The notes under the pieces were generated by a model. It made no database searches. It had not been told where the DNA came from and was given only the letters and a program-made list of their open reading frames with translations. Source: Phycisphaeraceae bacterium (GTDB lineage Bacteria; Planctomycetota; Phycisphaerae; Phycisphaerales; Phycisphaeraceae). Taken from it: 6,666 nt of DNA. Shown here in pieces: positions 1 through 5,631 of this stretch. The position numbers were made by a program, and so were the translations under genes. Numbering within the stretch: position 1 is the stretch's first letter; every line of letters starts with the position of its first letter. The DNA lies in NCBI GenBank assembly GCA_003552605.1, contig PUNN01000516.1:1-6666 (forward strand). The letters are read 5' to 3'.

Positions 1-57
1 CGGGAAAGACGGCACATGAAGCATTTGGGCGTTTGCACCGAGCCCCCCTCACCCCGA

Positions 58-110
58 CCCTCTCCCGAGGGGAGAGGGAGAAAAATGCCCGCGGCGCATG
101 TCATGCACCC
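58..110. repeat. Dispersed palindromic repeat, copy 1 (downstream of purQ)
   Basis: On the plus strand this unit is a hairpin (CCCTCTCCC-GAG-GGGAGAGGG, 58-78), then AGAAAAAT, then a CCGCGG-type segment with GCATGTCATGC (96-106) ending in ACCC. It matches 3496-3549 almost base for base, differing only where a G is replaced by CC after the A-run. It begins 3 bases past the purQ stop. The hairpin is preceded, not followed, by the T-run in the direction of purQ transcription, so it does not look like a standard terminator. The sequence before it (CCCCCTCACCCCGACCCTCTCCC in two parts, 44-66) resembles a palindrome style common in intergenic regions of many bacteria. Confidence 0.85.
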
Positions 111-113
111 GGA

Positions 114-926
114 TCATTGGCCTTTGACACTTGCGGAGGGGGCCGGCGAGGCGCCGTCGGTGGCGCGGACGTGCTCCACGGCGTTGCGGATCATGGCCAG
201 TCCGGCCGGCGTGTGGTGCCACGCGGCCTCGCCGAGGCGTGTCCACTGCGGGTGCTGTGTCGGGTGAACGTAACGTTCCGGGTGGGGCATCAGGCCGAAG
301 ATGAGCCCGCTCGGGTCGCAGATGCCGGCAATGTCATCGATCGAACCGTTGGGGTTGTCATTGTGGGCGTAGCGAAGTGCAACCTGGCGCTGGCGATGCA
401 GGGTCTGGATGATCGCCGGATCAGCCACGGTGAACCTGCCTTCGCCATGGGCGACCGGGAGTGTCAGTTCGCCGAGGTCCTGCGTCCAGATGCACACGGT
501 ATCGGTTGGCACTGTCAGCCGGCCCCACCGGTCGACGAACCGGCCGTGGGTGTTATCGGCAAGAGTTGCAAGCTGGCGGCCGAGGCTGTCGCGGTCCGGT
601 GCGGGCAGCAGCCCCATCTTGACCAGGACTTGAAAGCCGTTGCAGATGCCGATGATCGGCACCCCCCGCTCGATCGCGGCGATGAATGCCTCAAGCAACT
701 GGTGCCGCAACCGGTTGGCGAGGATTCGCCCCGCCGCGATGTCATCGCCGTAGCTGAACCCGCCCGGCAGGGCGATGATGCCGGCGCGGTCGAACATCGC
801 CGGCCGGGCCAGCAGCCGGTTGACATGCTCGATCCGCACCTCGGCACCGGCAAGGCGGAAGGCGTGAGCCAGTTCGGCATCACAGTTGGTCCCGGCGGTA
901 CGGATCAGCAGGGTCTGAACGGCCAT
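114..926 (-). CDS. purQ: Phosphoribosylformylglycinamidine synthase, glutaminase subunit PurQ
   Basis: This is the glutamine amidotransferase subunit of FGAM synthase. It releases ammonia from glutamine for the PurL subunit, which converts FGAR to FGAM in de novo purine synthesis in the cytoplasm. Numbering from the ATG at 926 (270 aa), the class I glutaminase layout is clear: an N-terminal IRTAGTNCD strand (8-16), the GGFSYGDD loop (55-62), the nucleophile elbow GICNGFQ with Cys95, AHGEGRF (159-165), and PHPER with catalytic His215 and Glu217. The protein is somewhat longer than the roughly 220-230 aa of the Bacillus-type subunit. An in-frame ATG at 962 would add 12 residues, and ATGs at 938 and 935 are also possible. 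The start at 926 is preferred because family members begin just before this first strand, but no start has a strong Shine-Dalgarno sequence. It is the last gene of the tpiA-secG-yicC-purQ run, 77 bases after yicC. PurL and PurS are not in the window. A palindromic repeat begins 3 bases past the stop. Confidence 0.95.
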   Translation of the reverse strand: MAVQTLLIRTAGTNCDAELAHAFRLAGAEVRIEHVNRLLARPAMFDRAGIIALPGGFSYGDDIAAGRILANRLRHQLLEAFIAAIERGVPIIGICNGFQVLVKMGLLPAPDRDSLGRQLATLADNTHGRFVDRWGRLTVPTDTVCIWTQDLGELTLPVAHGEGRFTVADPAIIQTLHRQRQVALRYAHNDNPNGSIDDIAGICDPSGLIFGLMPHPERYVHPTQHPQWTRLGEAAWHHTPAGLAMIRNAVEHVRATDGASPAPSASVKGQ

Positions 927-1003
927 GGCACCCATCATAACGCGGAACCCGGCATCACACATCGGCGCCGAGCGCCCACATCGCCGGCCCGCTCACGAGT
1001 TGC

Positions 1004-1900
1004 CTACTCCACGTTCTGCGCCTGTTCTTTGATCCGGTCGATGGCGCCCTTCACCTCGACCACTGCGCGGTTGATCATTGCATCGTTGCTCTTGGAGCCG
1101 ATGGTGTTGGCCTCGCGCAGCATTTCCTGGGCGAGGAAGTCGAGGGTGCGGCCGATGGGGCGGGGCTCATCGGCGCTGATGAGTTGACCAAGCTGCTCGA
1201 GGTGGCCGTCCATGCGCGACAACTCCTCGTTGATGTCGGCCCGCTCGGCGAACACGCCGATCTCGCGGATCAGGTCGACCTGATCGACTTCGAGCTGGGC
1301 ACGCGCCAGCAGTTCATCGATGCGGGAACGCAGCCGTGTGTGGTATTCCTCGACGACTTCCGGGGCGCGGCCGGCGATGCGTTGAAGGTGGCCGCGGATG
1401 ATCTCGCCCTGCTGGCGGATGTCCTGGGCGATGGAATCGCCCTCGGCCTGGCGCATTCGGATGAGCTTGTCGCAGGCCGCCGCGGCAAGGCGTGTGAGCA
1501 CCGGTCGTGCGGCGGCGATCTTGTTTTCCTCATCCGCCGACTGAAGCACACCCGGCAGGGCGAGCATCTGCGTCAGATCGATGCTGATGGCCCGGCCGGA
1601 GCCATCGAGGCGCTGCTGGATCGTTTCAAGGTGGCGGACATACTTGAGCAGGGCGGCATCGTTGACATCGAGTGCCCCGGCTTCACCGGAGAGGTGTACT
1701 TGACAGGTAAGTGTCACTGAACCCCGGGTCAGGCGCTTTCGCAGCAATGCATCGAGCTCGGCCTCGAGGGCCTGGATGTCCTCGGGCAGCCGCACGGAAG
1801 CCTTGAAATAGCGGTTGTTCAGACTGCGCAGCTCGACGCTGTAGTGGACTTCGCCGACTTGCTCGGCGGCCTCCCCGAAGCCGGTCATGGATCGGATCAC
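1004..1900 (-). CDS. yicC: YicC/YloC-family endoribonuclease
   Basis: This 298-aa protein matches the YicC family along its whole length. Residues 1-11 are the signature MIRSMTGFGEA, followed by the VELRSLNNRYF segment (22-32) and the RMRQAEG motif (148-154). The conserved C-terminal domain (DUF1732) contains FAERADINEELSRMDGHL (217-234) and the near-invariant GRTLDFLAQEMLREANTIGS (250-269). Characterised members are cytoplasmic endoribonucleases; E. coli YicC has been linked to decay of the small RNA RyhB. The substrate here is unknown. The start is a GTG, supported by a GGAGG sequence 7 bases upstream (1908-1912) and by family alignment; the ATG four codons later would cut the signature. 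The gene follows secG by 24 bases and precedes purQ by 77, so it is probably cotranscribed with both. Nothing is truncated or missing. Confidence 0.95.
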   Translation of the reverse strand: MIRSMTGFGEAAEQVGEVHYSVELRSLNNRYFKASVRLPEDIQALEAELDALLRKRLTRGSVTLTCQVHLSGEAGALDVNDAALLKYVRHLETIQQRLDGSGRAISIDLTQMLALPGVLQSADEENKIAAARPVLTRLAAAACDKLIRMRQAEGDSIAQDIRQQGEIIRGHLQRIAGRAPEVVEEYHTRLRSRIDELLARAQLEVDQVDLIREIGVFAERADINEELSRMDGHLEQLGQLISADEPRPIGRTLDFLAQEMLREANTIGSKSNDAMINRAVVEVKGAIDRIKEQAQNVE

Positions 1901-1907
1901 CTCGCAA

Positions 1908-1912
1908 CCTCC
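1908..1912 (-). promoter_or_regulatory. Ribosome binding site deciding the yicC GTG start
   Basis: The minus strand reads GGAGG, then 7 bases, then GTG. This strong Shine-Dalgarno match supports the GTG at 1900 over the in-frame ATG at 1888. It lies wholly within the 24-base secG-yicC gap. Confidence 0.8.
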
Positions 1913-1924
1913 GCGACGGTGGGA

Positions 1925-2380
1925 TCAGGAGGGGTCATCACCGTTGGCGTCCGCATCGTCCTCTTCCTCATCAGGGACGGGGCCCCTCACACCCCCCGGG
2001 CCACCGATCTGCTGCGTGGCCGGGGCCGCCTCCCGCTCGGCCTCGACGGCTTTGACGTGCCAGGTCATGCTCATGGCCAGGCCCAGAAACACGACGAATG
2101 AGCCGACGGTGACCCAGGTGAGCACATCGCCGACCTTGGCGCCGAAGGCGGTCTGCGCACTGCCGCCAGCCCCGCCGACCCCGCCACCACCACCGAAAGC
2201 GCCTGACAGACCCCCACCTCGCGGCTTTTGAACCAGCACCACGAGCACCATCACCACGGAGATACCGACAAAGAACGTCGCCATCGCCCCCATCGGGCCA
2301 AAGACCCACAGCAGCAGGGCAAAGAGCGCGGCGAGGATGCCGAGAACAATCAGCAGCGGCCAGAGGATGTAGCTGACCAT
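1925..2380 (-). CDS. secG: Preprotein translocase subunit SecG
   Basis: This is the small accessory subunit of the SecYEG channel in the inner membrane, which assists SecA-driven export. The family signature is VVLVQKPRGGGLSGAFGG (47-64), a helix end running into a glycine-rich cytoplasmic loop. After it come the TAFGAKVGDVLTWVT segment (77-91) and a final helix (about 90-107). At 151 aa it is longer than typical SecG (about 75-130 aa) for two reasons. Residues 3-27 form an additional strongly hydrophobic stretch ahead of the canonical first helix (about 34-50), suggesting three membrane helices rather than two. The tail after residue 110 is hydrophilic and ends in an acidic run (DEEEDDAD, 137-144). 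A start at Met30 or Met33 would remove the extra helix, but the ATG at 2380 lies 7 bases after the tpiA stop, with an AAAGG sequence about 12 bases upstream inside the end of tpiA, so the long form is preferred. It lies between tpiA and yicC in the probable operon. Confidence 0.92.
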   Translation of the reverse strand: MVSYILWPLLIVLGILAALFALLLWVFGPMGAMATFFVGISVVMVLVVLVQKPRGGGLSGAFGGGGGVGGAGGSAQTAFGAKVGDVLTWVTVGSFVVFLGLAMSMTWHVKAVEAEREAAPATQQIGGPGGVRGPVPDEEEDDADANGDDPS

Positions 2381-2387
2381 ATCGGGG

Positions 2388-3173
2388 TTAACCTTTCACG
2401 GTGGCGTTGCTGGCGGCCTCGACGATGCCGATAAACTCTTCCGCCTTCAGCGAGGCCCCGCCGATCAGCCCCCCGTCGATATCGGGCTGGGCGAACAACT
2501 CAGCGGCGTTGGCGGCCTTGACCGACCCGCCGTACTGGATGCGGGTCGCCTCCGCGATTGTAGCGCCGAAAAGGTGGCCCAGCATCCCCCGGGCCGCCTT
2601 GTGGGCGTCCTGGGCATCCTGCGGCGTGGCGGTGCGACCGGTACCGATCGCCCAGACGGGCTCATACGCGATCGTCACCCGGCTCATCTGTGCCGGGTCC
2701 ACGCCGGCGAGGCCATAGCAGAGCTGCGCGGCGTTGACCGCATCGGTCTGCCCCGCCTCGCGCTGCTCGAGCGTCTCGCCGATGCACAGGATCACCTCGA
2801 GGCCCGCCTTGAGCGCGGCCCGGACCTTGGCGTTGACAAGCAGGTCGCTCTCGCCAAGCACATGCCGACGTTCGCTGTGGCCGGCGAGGACGACCGTGAC
2901 GTTCAGATCCTGAAGCATCGTCACGCTGACCTCGCCCGTAAATGCCCCGTTGGACTGATGATACACATCCTGTGCCCCCAGCATCACCCCGGGCTGCGGC
3001 TGGCCCTGAAGCACCGTGCCTACCTCTGCGAGATAGGGAAAGGCAGGGAAGATGGCCACATCCACCTCCCGGCCATCGCACGAGGTCGCCACCGACCGGG
3101 CGAGGGCATGGGCCTCGGCGGTGTGCAGGTTCATCTTCCAGTTACCCCCGACAAACGGCTTACGCGCGGCCAC
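2388..3173 (-). CDS. tpiA: Triosephosphate isomerase
   Basis: This enzyme interconverts dihydroxyacetone phosphate and glyceraldehyde 3-phosphate in glycolysis and gluconeogenesis in the cytoplasm. The 261-aa protein is full length (family about 250 aa). All catalytic elements are present: GGNWKMN with Lys13, AGHSERR with the electrophile His99, and AYEPVWAIGTG with the base Glu171 leading into the phosphate-gripping loop. The QYGGSVK and DGGLIGGASL phosphate-binding segments lie near the C-terminus. The start is GTG at 3173, supported by a strong AAAGGAG 7 bases upstream and by the usual short lead into the first strand. It is the first gene of the compact tpiA-secG-yicC-purQ run; its stop is 7 bases before secG. 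The 574 bases upstream carry hairpins and an inverted-repeat element, so the operon promoter should lie there. Confidence 0.98.
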   Translation of the reverse strand: MAARKPFVGGNWKMNLHTAEAHALARSVATSCDGREVDVAIFPAFPYLAEVGTVLQGQPQPGVMLGAQDVYHQSNGAFTGEVSVTMLQDLNVTVVLAGHSERRHVLGESDLLVNAKVRAALKAGLEVILCIGETLEQREAGQTDAVNAAQLCYGLAGVDPAQMSRVTIAYEPVWAIGTGRTATPQDAQDAHKAARGMLGHLFGATIAEATRIQYGGSVKAANAAELFAQPDIDGGLIGGASLKAEEFIGIVEAASNATVKG

Positions 3174-3180
3174 AGCGATG

Positions 3181-3187
3181 CTCCTTT
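3181..3187 (-). promoter_or_regulatory. Ribosome binding site deciding the tpiA GTG start
   Basis: The minus strand reads AAAGGAG, then 7 bases, then the GTG start at 3173. This near-ideal Shine-Dalgarno sequence fixes the non-ATG start. Confidence 0.85.
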
Positions 3188-3259
3188 ATGCGTGGGTTAT
3201 CCGGGAAGCAGCCCGGTCAACACGGGACCGAACCCTCCCGAATGCGATTGAACCCGGTG

Positions 3260-3265
3260 AGTATA
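3260..3265 (-). promoter_or_regulatory. Weak candidate -10 box upstream of tpiA
   Basis: The minus strand reads TATACT, one mismatch from TATAAT, about 87 bases before the tpiA start. It sits in the loop of a small inverted repeat (CCGGT/ACCGG, 3254-3269), which could be an operator or chance. No good -35 box lies 16-18 bases upstream, where the 3273-3299 hairpin is instead, so this is a tentative call. Confidence 0.2.
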
Positions 3266-3272
3266 CCGGATG

Positions 3273-3299
3273 GCCGCGCCCGGCGAAAACGGGCGCGGC
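3273..3299. terminator. Strong GC hairpin, possible terminator or insulator
   Basis: The arms GCCGCGCCCG (3273-3282) and CGGGCGCGGC (3290-3299) are perfect 10-bp complements around a 7-base loop. Neither strand has a T-run after the stem, so it is not a canonical intrinsic terminator. It lies between the inverted-repeat element and tpiA, where it could block read-through from bioD or shape the tpiA leader RNA. The function is inferred from structure only. Confidence 0.4.
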
Positions 3300-3461
3300 A
3301 GCGCTGCAGGGCGAAGGGTGCATGACAGTTCATCTCGGGTGTTTTCGACCTCATCATGCGGTGGGGTGGCATGGTCAGCGGGCTTTCCGGGGGTCTTCAG
3401 CCCGATGGCCATGCGAGTCCGCGAGGGGCTGGGGGCGCCTGGAACCCTCTCGTGCTGCATG

Positions 3462-3549
3462 GGGTGCATGACACGCGCCGCGGAAGGCTCTTGCTCCCTC
3501 TCCCGAGGGGAGAGGGAGAAAAATCCCCCGCGGCGCATGTCATGCACCC
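3462..3549. repeat. Inner arm pair of the inverted repeat
   Basis: The left arm 3462-3483 and the reverse complement of the right arm 3528-3549 agree at 21 of 22 bases (C versus T at one position). The right arm contains the perfect palindrome GCATG-T-CATGC (3535-3545); the left arm has it with one base changed (GCATGACACGC). The two arms flank the central CCCTCTCCC hairpin. Confidence 0.85.
3496..3549. repeat. Dispersed palindromic repeat, copy 2
   Basis: This is the second copy of the unit at 58-110, in the same orientation. It comprises the hairpin with its GAG loop, AGAAAAAT and the CCGCGGCGCATGTCATGC segment. Here it forms the centre and right half of the larger inverted repeat, whereas copy 1 lacks the left-hand GGGTGCATGACA arm. 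Confidence 0.85.
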
Positions 3550-3747
3550 TGCTGCATGGCCATCGCCTACGGACCCCCGGAAAGCCCCCCGACGCAACCA
3601 GCCAAGCTTCCCCGGATACAAAGGGAGACTGCGGCGCGTGTCATGCATCCGGGGTGGGGGAGAGTGAAGGGTGAATGGCAAGTCCCAAGTGCCACGTCCC
3701 CGACCGGACCGAGCGTACGAGCCTGGGAAGCAGCCTCCGATGTGGGG

Positions 3748-4551
3748 TTACCTCGGGCGGGCAAGGAGGCCGGACCAATCTGCCTGGCCCATTACCTCCA
3801 GCACATCCTCCGGCAGGCGCCCCCGCTCCGGGGCGATGGTGCCGGCTTCGCAGGCCGGGCAGGTGGCGACCACGGGCACACCTGTCAACCTTGTCAGCCA
3901 CTCCCGGTTCAGCGAAATCGAGGAGTCCTCGTCTCGGGCCGGGTCGGTGGGCATCGGATTGATCACCAGACCGGCGATGCGCAGGCCGCGCTGTTTGAGC
4001 AATGTCGTCGTCATGGCCGTGTGGTTGAGCGTGCCGAGGCCGGGACGGCACACCACCAGGAGCGGATAGTCGAGCGCCTCGGCAAGGTCCAGCACGGTCG
4101 TCGGCGGGTCGGCATCATCCAGTGGGACGAGGATGCCGCCCACGCCCTCGACCAGGACGCAATCGCTGGTGCGGTCGAGCAGTTCGAGGCTGCGGCCGAG
4201 CGCTGCGTAATCGACCGGATCATCCGCCTGCGACCGGCGTTGTGCCGCGGCGGCGCCGGGGGCGAGGGGGGCTCTGAAACGTACCGGGTTGATGATGTCC
4301 AGCGGCTGCGGGCAATCCGCGAAATGGGCCAGGGCCTCGGCGTCCGGGCTGACGAGGCCCTCGCGGTCCCGCCGGCAGCCGGTGGCAAAGGGCTTGCACA
4401 CGCCCACCCGGCTGCGACCGGTACCGCCGCGACGGAGATTCCAGACGATGGCGCAGGTGACCACGGTCTTGCCCACCCCGGTGTCTGTCCCGGTTATCAG
4501 CAGCCCCGGCCGGGTCAGCTTCAGCTTCCGCCCGAAGATCGAGGCCATCAT
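3748..4551 (-). CDS. bioD: ATP-dependent dethiobiotin synthetase BioD
   Basis: This enzyme closes the ureido ring of dethiobiotin from 7,8-diaminopelargonic acid, CO2 and ATP, the penultimate step of biotin synthesis in the cytoplasm. Numbered from the ATG at 4551 (267 aa), the motifs are the P-loop GTDTGVGKT (21-29) with Lys28, CKPFATG with Lys53, INPVRFRAPLAP (87-98) and the EGVGGILVPL loop (135-144). The LNHTAMTTTLLKQRGLRIAG stretch matches the nucleotide-side helix of the family. The length is slightly above the usual 220-240 aa because of an N-terminal extension. The start is uncertain: tandem ATGs at 4551 and 4548 are closest to the family's usual start, an ATG at 4569 and a GTG at 4581 are also in frame, and none has a clear ribosome binding site. 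No other biotin gene is nearby. It follows eda by about 130 bases and is separated from tpiA by the repeat-rich gap. Confidence 0.95.
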   Translation of the reverse strand: MMASIFGRKLKLTRPGLLITGTDTGVGKTVVTCAIVWNLRRGGTGRSRVGVCKPFATGCRRDREGLVSPDAEALAHFADCPQPLDIINPVRFRAPLAPGAAAAQRRSQADDPVDYAALGRSLELLDRTSDCVLVEGVGGILVPLDDADPPTTVLDLAEALDYPLLVVCRPGLGTLNHTAMTTTLLKQRGLRIAGLVINPMPTDPARDEDSSISLNREWLTRLTGVPVVATCPACEAGTIAPERGRLPEDVLEVMGQADWSGLLARPR

Positions 4552-4650
4552 GGCAGCGGACTCACGCATGCGTGCCTGCACGAAAAAAGGGGCAGTGGGT
4601 AGCCGACAGCAGGCAGCGATGCAACGTGATCGTTTCGCTCGACGCGGTCG

Positions 4651-4669
4651 CGGCGAATCCGCTTCGCCG
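4651..4669. terminator. Hairpin after eda, possible terminator
   Basis: CGGCGAA (4651-4657) and TTCGCCG (4663-4669) form a perfect 7-bp stem with a 5-base loop, beginning 11 bases after the eda stop. No T-run follows directly on the minus strand; the nearest, T6, lies about 65 bases on at 4583-4588. It may terminate or attenuate eda transcription before bioD, but the missing U-tract keeps confidence low. Confidence 0.3.
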
Positions 4670-4680
4670 TTGAGCCGCGG

Positions 4681-5343
4681 TCACCGGTCGCCGCCGCGCT
4701 GCTGCTCGACAATATTGCGGTATTTGCCCGCCAGTGCCGTCAGGCCCGCCCAGTCCTGATTCTGTATCAGGTCCTTGCGGACCAGGGCCGAGCCGACCCC
4801 GAGGCACGCGGCCCCGGCCTTGAGCCAGTCGGCGGCGGTGTCGAGATTCACCCCTCCCGTGGGCGTGAGCTTGAGCTGCGGCATCGGCGCAAGCAGGTCC
4901 TTGAAGTAGGTCGGGCCGAAGTGATTGGCGGGAAAGACCTTGACCATGTCCGCCCCTGCCTGCCAGGCGGTGAGGATTTCCGTCGGGGTCATCGCCCCGG
5001 GCACGGCGGGCCGGTCGTAACGGTGAGCCATGGCGATGACTTCGGTGTTCAATGTCGGCGCGAAGACGAAACGCGCCCCGGCGAGGATGGCCGCGCGCGC
5101 GGTTTCGGGATCGAGCACGCTGCCAACGCCGATCAGGCAGTGATCGCCGAGCGCTTCGCTGGCCTTCGCGATGGCATCGAGCGCGCCCGGGGTGGTCATG
5201 GTGATCTCCGCGACCTCGACCCCGCCATCGGCGAGCGACCGGCAGACATCGACAAGCTGCCCGGGCGAATCAGCCCGGATGACAGCGACAAGGCCACAGG
5301 TCTCGATGCGTGCCACAGTGGCGTTACGTCCAGTCAAGCGCAT
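4681..5343 (-). CDS. eda: KDPG/KHG aldolase (2-dehydro-3-deoxy-phosphogluconate aldolase family)
   Basis: This class I aldolase cleaves 2-keto-3-deoxy-6-phosphogluconate to pyruvate and glyceraldehyde 3-phosphate, the final step of the Entner-Doudoroff and related sugar-acid routes. The 220-aa protein is full length. It shows LVAVIRA with Arg23 (18-24), the VEVAEITMTTP strand with the proton-transfer Glu46, GVGSVLDPETA (72-82), VKVFPAN with the Schiff-base Lys135, and TPTGGVN (160-166). The FAPTLN segment (94-99) replaces the more usual ISP-type loop. The start is an ATG with AAGGAG 7 bases upstream. No edd, kinase or sugar-acid gene is adjacent, so the substrate cannot be set by context; a phosphogalactonate or other KDPG-like substrate is possible. 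Its product joins glycolysis at the level of the nearby tpiA, though the two are probably transcribed separately. Confidence 0.92.
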   Translation of the reverse strand: MRLTGRNATVARIETCGLVAVIRADSPGQLVDVCRSLADGGVEVAEITMTTPGALDAIAKASEALGDHCLIGVGSVLDPETARAAILAGARFVFAPTLNTEVIAMAHRYDRPAVPGAMTPTEILTAWQAGADMVKVFPANHFGPTYFKDLLAPMPQLKLTPTGGVNLDTAADWLKAGAACLGVGSALVRKDLIQNQDWAGLTALAGKYRNIVEQQRGGDR

Positions 5344-5350
5344 GGGGGGA

Positions 5351-5356
5351 CTCCTT
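5351..5356 (-). promoter_or_regulatory. Ribosome binding site of eda
   Basis: The minus strand reads AAGGAG, then 7 bases, then the ATG at 5343. The match and spacing are strong. Confidence 0.75.
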
Positions 5357-5372
5357 GCTGCGGGGAGGCTCT

Positions 5373-5401
5373 ATGAAAGCAGAAACGGCTCTGATTTGCA
5401 A
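5373..5401 (-). promoter_or_regulatory. Candidate sigma70-like promoter for eda
   Basis: On the minus strand TTGCAA (5396-5401) and TTTCAT (5373-5378) are 17 bases apart, each matching 4 of 6 consensus positions. They would give a leader of roughly 20 bases that includes the AAGGAG. This is the least G+C-rich part of the 288-base rhomboid-eda gap, which otherwise contains nothing I recognise beyond an imperfect hairpin at 5518-5546. Confidence 0.3.
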
Positions 5402-5631
5402 TGCGGTCGCTGCTGCCGCATCGCAGCGCCTCCGGCAATGAGCATCGCCCCGCAGTCTTTCACGTACCGTCGCATAGCCCATCAAGCTCAACCGGCCCAT
5501 CCGGCGCCATGCCTTTCGGCCGCGGCCCTCCGGGAGACCGCAGGCCATGCCACTGTGTTGGCAGCGAGATGTGTTTGCCTTGTGTCGAACTGCTGCTCTG
5601 CGGCTGCGACGTCAACATGGATGCTTGGGCT

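Larger units (their letters stand above)
3381..3586. repeat. Outer arm pair of the inverted repeat
   Basis: The left arm (3381-3414) contains GGCTTTCCGGGGGTC, then 8 bases, then GATGGCCATGC. The right arm (3554-3586) carries the exact reverse complement of both blocks, 15/15 and 11/11, separated by 7 unrelated bases. Two perfectly matched blocks around a diverged spacer point to conservation or recent duplication of the blocks. Confidence 0.85.
3316..3650. repeat. Nested imperfect inverted-repeat element
   Basis: Three sets of arms are arranged symmetrically around a central hairpin at 3494-3518 (CTCCCTCTCCC-GAG-GGGAGAGGGAG, 11-bp perfect stem). Moving outward these are the GGGTGCATGACA-type arms at 3462-3483 and 3528-3549, the GGCTTTCCGGGGGTC...GATGGCCATGC arms at 3381-3414 and 3554-3586, and outer TGCATGACA copies at 3316-3327 and 3631-3650. 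The left half is about 50 bases longer than the right because of extra sequence at about 3415-3460. No transposase or clear target-site duplication flanks it. It could be a compound REP/BIME-like or MITE-like element, a large hairpin in a leader RNA, or a cluster of protein-binding palindromes. Confidence 0.8.
3174..3747. other. Long gene-free interval between bioD and tpiA
   Basis: No convincing gene lies in these 574 bases. The open frames that cross them give low-complexity translations of the palindromic repeats. From the tpiA side the interval holds: the tpiA ribosome binding site; two mutually exclusive short hairpins (arms 3201-3205/3212-3216 and 3214-3218/3226-3230); a TATACT hexamer (3260-3265); a 10-bp-stem hairpin (3273-3299); a nested inverted-repeat structure (3316-3650); and about 95 bases next to the bioD stop in which I recognise nothing. 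The promoter of the tpiA operon is expected in this interval. Confidence 0.7.

Noticed and set aside
58..85. Intrinsic terminator for purQ
   Set aside because: The stem is strong, but the T-run on the purQ-sense strand lies before the stem rather than after it. I therefore call it a repeat.
33..1187. Long plus-strand open frame (384 codons) across purQ and the end of yicC
   Set aside because: It is antisense to two clearly recognisable genes, and its translation matches no family I know. Long shadow frames are expected in G+C-rich DNA.
3215..3220. TTGACC as a -35 box for tpiA
   Set aside because: No acceptable -10 hexamer lies 16-18 bases downstream; the nearest AT-rich hexamers are too close (14-15 bases).
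2574..3251. Plus-strand open frame of 225 codons opposite tpiA
   Set aside because: It is fully antisense to a complete tpiA with all catalytic residues and looks like a composition artefact.
3316..3650. CRISPR array
   Set aside because: The repeated blocks are in inverted rather than head-to-tail order, spacing is irregular, and no cas genes are present.
3556..4602. Plus-strand open frame of 348 codons opposite bioD
   Set aside because: It begins inside the inverted repeat and runs antisense to bioD, with no ribosome binding site or recognisable motif. The bioD motifs on the minus strand are unambiguous.
5344..5631. Small gene between rhomboid and eda
   Set aside because: The open frames here overlap the neighbouring genes, lack ribosome binding sites and give Arg/Ala-rich low-complexity translations.
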